Source of the DNA: Haemaphysalis longicornis
Lineage: Eukaryota; Arthropoda; Arachnida; Ixodida; Ixodidae
DNA length: 64,000 bases
Direction: 5' to 3'
Assembly: GCA_013339765.2 (NCBI GenBank)
Contig: CM023448.1
Span: 111,625,508-111,689,507, forward strand
Within the stretch, counting starts at the first letter, position 1. The number at the start of each line of letters is the position of its first letter. The position numbers and the translations under genes were made by a program. Below are positions 56,936-64,000 of this stretch, piece by piece. The notes under the pieces are model-generated. The model saw only the letters and a list, made by a program, of their open reading frames with translations, did no database searches and had not been told where the DNA came from.

Positions 56936-57594
56936 AACAGTGTGCGCTTCCAAACCATACTTTGTGTAATACGAGAGGTCCGTTAGGTGTGCAGACATCC
57001 CATTGTTATGTTATGCGGTGTACGATTGATGTACCCTTTGTGGAACCTATTGTGCAGAGTTTACTTTCCTGCACTGTGTTTTACTCGACGTCGACTCCAT
57101 CAGTAAGGCATAGAAAACCGCTTAAAAAAACCCACATTGTATAATACTGCACAATACAAAACTAACACCATGGCTTCTAAACCAGGGTTCTTTACAAAAG
57201 TACACCCAGTACGATATGACAAATGTGAAGTAAAGTCGTAAGACAGATTTTCCGATGGTGCGGAGGCATTCTGGGCGCGTTTGTGACGTGTACAAGAGAT
57301 ATCCAGCTGGCTAGCAATGAATCACACTCGAGGCCACTTGGTATGAGGCCTACAATTCTGCTAAGTTACTACCCTTGAATCGCGTCCACCCCAACTCAAT
57401 GTGTTTAAAATGACTCAATGTGCTTTGAGTATTTCAAATACCCAATTAGACCAATCAGACATAATTGAAGTGAATTTATCTTGATTAACTTATTACTGAT
57501 TAGTATTTTGATTGCTCAGTTTAGCAACAACGTTTTAGGTGGTCTCAATCGAGACCTGTTTTGGGTCGAACTGTACGCACTTAAGATGTCCCAA
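56936..57594. other. Unassigned stretch
   Basis: No supportable feature. Confidence 0.45.
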
Positions 57595-57850
57595 GTTACA
57601 ACCCCCCCCCCTTCTACTTCCCCTTCCCCCACTTGACGTAGAGTCTTCCTACCACAATAAAGGCTACCTCCTCCTCCTCCTAATTAGCCTTAATTACTCT
57701 TTTTATTATTCGCTGGGCCTAGCTTTACTTGGTCTTAGTTGACTTTAATTAGGCTTAATTATTCTTGCTTACTCTGAATTGGTCACGTGGCATTAATTAT
57801 TCATAATTAGCTTTTGGTAGTCACTATAGTAGTCATAAGTAATCGTATCA
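57595..57850. repeat. C-rich tract and TTAATTA-rich patch
   Basis: C-rich 57601-57635, CTCCTCCTC 57668-57680, then imperfect CTTAATTA and TAATTAG words to about 57840. Low complexity. Confidence 0.6.
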
Positions 57851-60800
57851 TAAGTCTCAGCAGTAATGCCTAAGGCACTGTTAGTAAAACCACCACAACA
57901 TCCTTGTATCCATATATGCAGCGCAACGCGTTACGTTACGGACGGACGCACCATTTCCCGAGGGAAGTAACCGGATGACCGGAAAACCGGATGACCGCCA
58001 GCTCTCACCACCGTACCAAGCCCGCATCCAGAATTGAGCAGTGTTCGCTGTTCCGGTCTGCTCACCATATCGCTGCCGTAAAATTATCATATTTCAATAG
58101 TTACTTTAATAGTTATTCCAATAGTTATTCTAAACTTCTAATATTCCAACTCTCGAATAAAGAAATAGCTCAAGTTTAACGCTTTTAAACCTAGCGAAAG
58201 CAAATACTATGCGCACAGTGTTAGGTGAAAGTTGGCGTTTGCTTGAGATTTCGCAGCCCGCCGTTTATCTATTTGGCGACCAAGCGCCTGCGCTCCGTTA
58301 AACCGTCGCCTGGTCACGTGGTACCACAGCGACGAGGCTCTGAGCGAGCGAAGCGGTAAGAAAAGAAGGGGGGGGGGGGGGCAGGTTGCGCGCCAACGGC
58401 TGAAGGTCACTTGCGTCGCGGTAAATGACCTTGAAAATGTAGGGTAGTAGAGCTGTCGCTCTAAAATCCATGTATAGCAAAGCCCCGGCCGTTTCCACGC
58501 ATGCACACAAGCACCGAGGACAAATACGGGAGCTTTTGAAACGGTGGATTGACCACAACGGCACGGAGAATCACGCGAGTGCGACGAACGTGAAAAAAAC
58601 AGGGCACCATTCATGCACAGTGTTCCTTCCGCTGCTTTCTTCGCAGTCTGGTGTTCTATTCTCCGTTACATTATATCTGCCACGAATTTAAGGCCAGACC
58701 TCTCGAGCCAGCTCATACAACGTGCTTCTTCAGTCTTTACCTGTTCGCACTGACTTCGTATGCGCGATAGACTTACGGTGCACGATTTCTTTAACTCTGC
58801 GGTTACTACAAACTGTTCTTTTACTTTCCGCGATCTCAAGGGACCGTGGTGTAGAACCGCGTGTGCTGTAGAACTTTCCTCTCCGCTTGGCCGTCTTCCT
58901 CTCGATCTCCCTCGGTCTGGATTGAGCGCAGTCTATCCCGGATTACACTTAAGTAGCGTAACAAAAGCTTACAAAACCATTACGACGAATCAGTGTAGAG
59001 GAAAATTGTCTGCTATAAACGCTAGGCAGGTCGCCCGCACGTGTTTCTATAGCAGTGTTGCCAAGGCAAGCAGCCGACAATGACCACGCTGGCGGCATTG
59101 CGGGGTACGGTCGCTATTGTTATCTTCGCACGTGACCTGAACGCAGAATAACTACCGATGCGCGCACGACATCAAAACGTTTGTTAGTTCCGAGGCAAGA
59201 GCGAGATAACGGGTGCGTGCATGGCGTCTGCCTTGTTGCCACACCGGTTTTACTAAGAAAAAAAGACGTGCGTGAGCTTTCACGCTTTACGTGCCGTAGC
59301 AGCCCACTTTCCATGAAAGATAAACCAGTCGGTCAGTGCAACTGGTTCACCATCAAACCGGAAACTAATGGCCAACATCGGCCAAAGAACAAAAATGTAA
59401 CATGGAGGTGTGGTGGCATCCGACTCAGGTAAATAAATAAATAAGTCAAATCTGCACAAAAATAATCATTGTCGAATTTGAGCAATCATGTGGTCATAAT
59501 TTCGCAGCAATGCGTGCATGCCAAACACAAGATGGTATTGAACTCGGAAGCCGCCCCTACTTTTCACAGTTTTCAAGGCTTACGGTTGATATTTAGTAGT
59601 GACTTTAGGACCCCCAGGGCCTTTGCTAAATCGATCCTCAATAATAACCCAGAACGAAAACTTGGTGCTTGCGCTACTAGAACAAACAACGACTCCAGAT
59701 GCAGGCATATCTCCTCTTCCCCTTCTCTCAAGCGGCTGTTGAATTGTTTTGGTGACGGCAAATAACGACTCGTGCGGAATTCAGGGAGCCTCGCCAATTT
59801 CTCGTCGTTAAGCCTCTTTCAACGGGACCGCCGTCGCCCGTCACGTTTTCACTGCCATCAAGCTAAAGCCTCCTCGGACACTCCTGTACGACATTCGGAG
59901 TGTAAGGGAATACGCGGAACTGAGGCTACCTACTGCAGACGTGCTTCAGCTGCCACAAAAAGATGAAATATTGACAAGCGCAGCGACAGCCTTCGGATGT
60001 ACGCGCTAGGGGCGGAGACGTCCTTCGCATACGATGTCTGTCGTTAGCGGAGCGCAAAGCTCCCGCTGTGGACGCCCGCTGGACATGTGACGGGAGTGTC
60101 AGGGCAGGAGCAGGAGGAGGGCTGCACGGTGCGGACGAGGACCTTCTTGTTCTTGCTGCGCGTCTCACCGAAACAATGCTGCCGCGACTCCGGGCAACGT
60201 GACACGTGCAGACGGCTGCTGGCAGACGGCTCCAATGGGTCGCAAACGAATGGCAAGAAAAAGCCCCTCGACCCCTTCCGCTTTTACCTTCTTTTTTGTC
60301 TGCCCACTTGTGTTTTCTGAGCTTCGGAGCATCCACAGTAAAGGTGCAAGGTAGCGTTTCATTATTTATACTGGTTCAGAATTCTGCTTTTTCGTTGTTG
60401 TTGTTGCTTTGTTTTTGTTTTTAATGTAGAGCGTATACCTTCTTTTGATTTTTGTTCGACGATTCGCTATGGCCGAGGAGACACACAAAAAACACACTTC
60501 GTCTTCCGCATCAAGAATGTAAATTAACTAAAACAAGGTGAGACAACACCTCGTCAGCCACGGAAAGCGTAAAAATAAAGTAATGTCTTCAAGGGTAAAC
60601 GAAGACAAAGTGCAACCTTGTTTAGTTTGAAACAACTAGCCTCAGGTAACTCGATCAACTCCATTCCAGCCCACGAAGAGATTTTTTTTTAATCGAAGAA
60701 TTGAAGATACAAAATATTGAAAACCCTTCAAATTTCGCGCTTACGACATCAGCAGTGACGTGTAGAGGAAACACTAAAAACAGTTATCAATGTGTTCACT

Positions 60801-63800
60801 GCAGGTTAGCCTTTAAGTGGCCCGATCAAACGGAAGTAGAGGCACCTCTACAATCACACTGTCGTTTTACTTGGCGGTGACTGTGCTCGGCGGCAAGCAA
60901 TCGCACAAAGAAGTTCCTGTAACATCATAAGGAACAAGCGTGAAATTGACAGGTGAGTCACCACTACTTGATCTGTTTTCCATCATATCAAGCTGAGTAG
61001 TTGATAGAAGATCGCGCTAAAATGGCAATTTCACTTTTGCTGGGTCATTGCAGTCTTTTACACGAACCAAACTTGCACTGTATCTACATGCCCCCTTCAG
61101 AGTTTATTTTACAGAGGTACACACTATAATAAAATGGAAAGGCTACAGTTCGGCCTCTAGGAACTACCCAAGGAACAAAAAGTTGCAGAGACATTTACGT
61201 TTATGTCCCAAGATGTACGACGCGATAGCGTTACTTTGATGACCAGGGAGCGTTTTGGAACGGAGTTGCTGCATTTACAATTTATGCTTTCCAAATACTG
61301 AAGGTCAGTCAAAGGAGCAAGACTAGCTTCAATGGTTTTAAACCGCCGTGGCACAGGAAAGACAGACGCCCTCTACGCTTGTGCGGTTTAAGATGTGGGC
61401 ACCCAAAAAGGTGGCGGGTGCTTGGCGTCGATCTGTTTCAGCGAGCGCCGGATGTAGCAGCTCGTTCCCTGCCCTCTCAAGCAGCTTACCTCACGCTTAT
61501 CTTGAGGTGACCAGCTAGTCAAAGCGGCCTCCCATTTCTCCGCAGAAGTGGAATACGCAGTATTTGAGTTGTTCTCCTGTGAGCATAGCCGTGAGCATAC
61601 CATTGGGCATGGCTATAGGTTGCGTGGAAGAGTATGCATGTTTCTGCAGAAAGGACAGTTTTCAGTTAACGTCTGATGTTTGCTACCGAACATCTTCGCC
61701 CATCTACATTTGTGAGTATACAGATTCGTTTGTTTACTGCGCGAGGTTTGCGATTCTCCAGCACACGAAAGATCGTGTTCCTAGGCTTACAAAGAAGAGA
61801 GGTTCTTCATATTTTTCGGTGAGGAGAGTGAGGCAGTCGTGGTCACAAGGAGCACGATATGCGAGTATCCTGTTTCCTCGTTTCCTCTTTCACTAGTGCA
61901 GCTCCCCTGTTTAGGCATTTTACAATGCGACATAATTCGTTAAACATTTTCTGTATTGCGGCGAGCGCGAGAATGGTTCTGCCGCCTCTGAGTAGGGCCA
62001 TGCCAAGGATTCTTGCGTGAGTGTTCTCTGGGATGACAGCCTCCCACAGTGTTTGGGCAGCCTTTTTTTTTTTTTTCTTGGCCGCGTGGTGCATCACTCG
62101 TTTGCCCCACACACATTGCGGTGGTGCCAGTGCCGCGAAAAATTCGTAAAGTAAATTAAAAATTACTGTAATTAGGTGGTATAAATTGTGTGTTATTTTA
62201 ACTAGGAGGCATTTTAGTTCGTTCCTGCTCATAATCTAGACTTTCCTTGGTTTTTCAGACGCTGGCGATAATTTTCTTCGCCCCTCCTTAGTTATGTGAC
62301 ACAATGTTCGTGCCGGAAATTAGTTGCGATGGGAGAGCGCTTCGGTGTAATGGCGTCAGTTACGGGCGCGGCTGGCGACGGTCTGCCGAGCATTTTACCA
62401 CGCACAGAACGTAGAACGAACTTCACTGCGCAGGTGCGGTGCCTGCTGTATTCACGCATCTTTACTTTCCACTACCATTGCCCTTCTTTCCAATGTCAAT
62501 TGGTGCTGCGCGTATTCCAGATTCAGGCGAGTCTTCGCATCTGCCTGCCCCAAGCGTAGGTTCCGGTAGGCAGCGGTGACGTATTTCCGCACACGCTCGA
62601 CGAGCACGGCTGATACGGACTGCTAGAAGTAGGGGGGGGGGGGGGGGGGGAATAGAAAAAATGAGACTAACAACTCTATCGCGTTAAAACCGGCATGGTA
62701 GAAACCACGGCTGATCGTGACGGGCGTCATCCCCTACGCTTATGGTCGCCGATCCGCATGGCGAGACGCACCATGGGAGGGAGAAATCACGAGGATGAAG
62801 CCGTCTCACATAATCATTTATCAATTGCGTCTCTCATTTTTCGCCCTGACGCAGAGCAAAAACAGCAAAAACGTTGCCCGTTCTTTAAAGTGCTGCTTTG
62901 CAAAGCCACAGAAAAAAGAATAGGCGCCACTCCACTCTGTGAAGATTTTTAGCAGACGACATAGAGGCATGAGGAGATTTTACCTCTACCGCTGACGGCA
63001 GTCATCCCTAAGAAAGAGTTTTGCGTCTCGGAGACGATACATACGCGCAACTGAAGGCACAAATTTTGCCGTGGTTGAACGCGGTTAAACTAAGTTTGCC
63101 GAGCGAAACCTCGGTTTCGGGTCGAGCAGCGCGCAGTGAACGCGCAGTGAACGCGCACGCAATTGAACGGGAACGCAAGACACAAACGCTGCTCGGCGCA
63201 GTCACCGCTGTTGGCGTCAACGCGCAGTAAACTCGGATGCAGCCAGTGCCTCCTTGTGTCATTTTCTGATGGCACGTGCACTTACTCTTTTTCCCTATAC
63301 CCTTACCGCTCACCTCCCCTTGGACCGAAATAGGGATTAGACGATTTCACTGCGGAAGCCCCGCGAATCGGTTCGGTCGGTGGCGCTTCCGTCGAGACCG
63401 CAAAACCGAACGAAGCGTTCGCTTGACCTTGGCTGAGCTTGAATGTCTGAGGCACGTTACCAGAACTTTCCAGGATTTGTACCTGTAGTAGGAGGCTTCG
63501 CTTATAAAAAACCTGACTTGTAAATATGAGACTTCTAATATCACTGCGCCGTCTGCTTAGCGTTCGATGCGATAACTGTACAGGCACGCAAAATTGCAAC
63601 TGTTTGCAGTGAGATTACTCGTCTTAGTGACTTACGCCGAGGTGCCGATTCGCCAACGGCGTGCTCAAATGTGCCGGTGTAGGACAACGTGCAAGACGAA
63701 ATAAGGCTTACTGTTGCGTCAAGGGGTGATCGCCGTCGAATCGGTTCGCTGGAAGCGCAGTATTGAAATCGACGTAGCGGTGCAACTTACCTGAAAAGAG

Positions 63801-64000
63801 AAATAAATGTTCATGGTTAATTTCTTATTAGGAAGAATTTTCAACAGTACAAAATGTGATCAACGGCGATAACCGCGTTTACAAAAATGCGAACCATCCT
63901 TGTTCGCCGGAAGACACGTCACCGCCCCTCATGAGGAGGAGCAGGAAACCGCTCCATAGCTCCTGCCCACCCACCTCCCCGCTCAAGCTGGTCATGATGA
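57851..64000. other. Large unassigned stretch to the end of the window
   Basis: G tracts at 58368-58381 and 62632-62650, a short (AAAT)n at 59429-59443, and ACCGGATGACC duplicated at 57969-57996. Frames reach about 136 codons but resemble no known protein and lack a shared strand or spacing. No RNA gene or element boundary is supportable. Confidence 0.4.

Overview
This 64 kb window looks like gene-poor, repeat-rich DNA from an animal nuclear genome. The best match I can offer is an ixodid tick, probably metastriate. That rests on recall: the tRNA-headed SINE (A box, B box, a conserved body and a CAATCAATC tail), the Jockey/CR1-like LINE relics and the small foldback elements all look like tick repeats. 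No search was run. I see no bacterial-type operons, ribosome binding sites, rRNA genes or CRISPR arrays. No open frame is convincing as a host gene. Coding signal is limited to decayed LINE reverse transcriptase/RNase H pieces and a pogo/Tigger transposase relic.

Layout. 0-10 kb: duplicated modules shared with distant parts of the window, a SINE (4338-4552), clusters of degenerate GATAC repeats (5030-6180), and a LINE 3' portion ending in a TAAA microsatellite (7351-8374). 10-15 kb: a foldback element, a heat-shock-type promoter signature (three HSE-like clusters plus TATA, 10845-11103), and a TA-flanked Tigger-like element (13651-14465) between two copies of a 152 bp palindromic MITE. 15-21 kb: largely featureless. 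21-27 kb: a full-length SINE with a perfect 12 bp target duplication, two GGAAT-rich patches, several repeat families, a LINE RNase H tail and a truncated SINE. 29.3-29.5 kb: a nearly perfect 192 bp palindrome whose arms each carry a hammerhead-ribozyme-like motif. 36.7-45.4 kb: one LINE apparently split by about 7.4 kb of foreign DNA whose ends carry a 20 bp perfect inverted repeat and inverted minisatellite arrays. 48-51 kb: a repeat copy interrupted by two separate terminal-inverted-repeat elements. 52.4-54.5 kb: a candidate solo LTR and a diverged three-unit tandem array. 55.1-55.3 kb: another SINE with a perfect 15 bp duplication. 56-64 kb: simple repeats and unassigned sequence.

The window reads as layers of transposition: LINEs, SINEs that probably use LINE machinery, and cut-and-paste elements nested inside older repeats. 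The strongest candidates for something undescribed are the 7.4 kb composite insertion and the ribozyme-bearing palindrome. All identities come from reading motifs and comparing parts of the window with each other.
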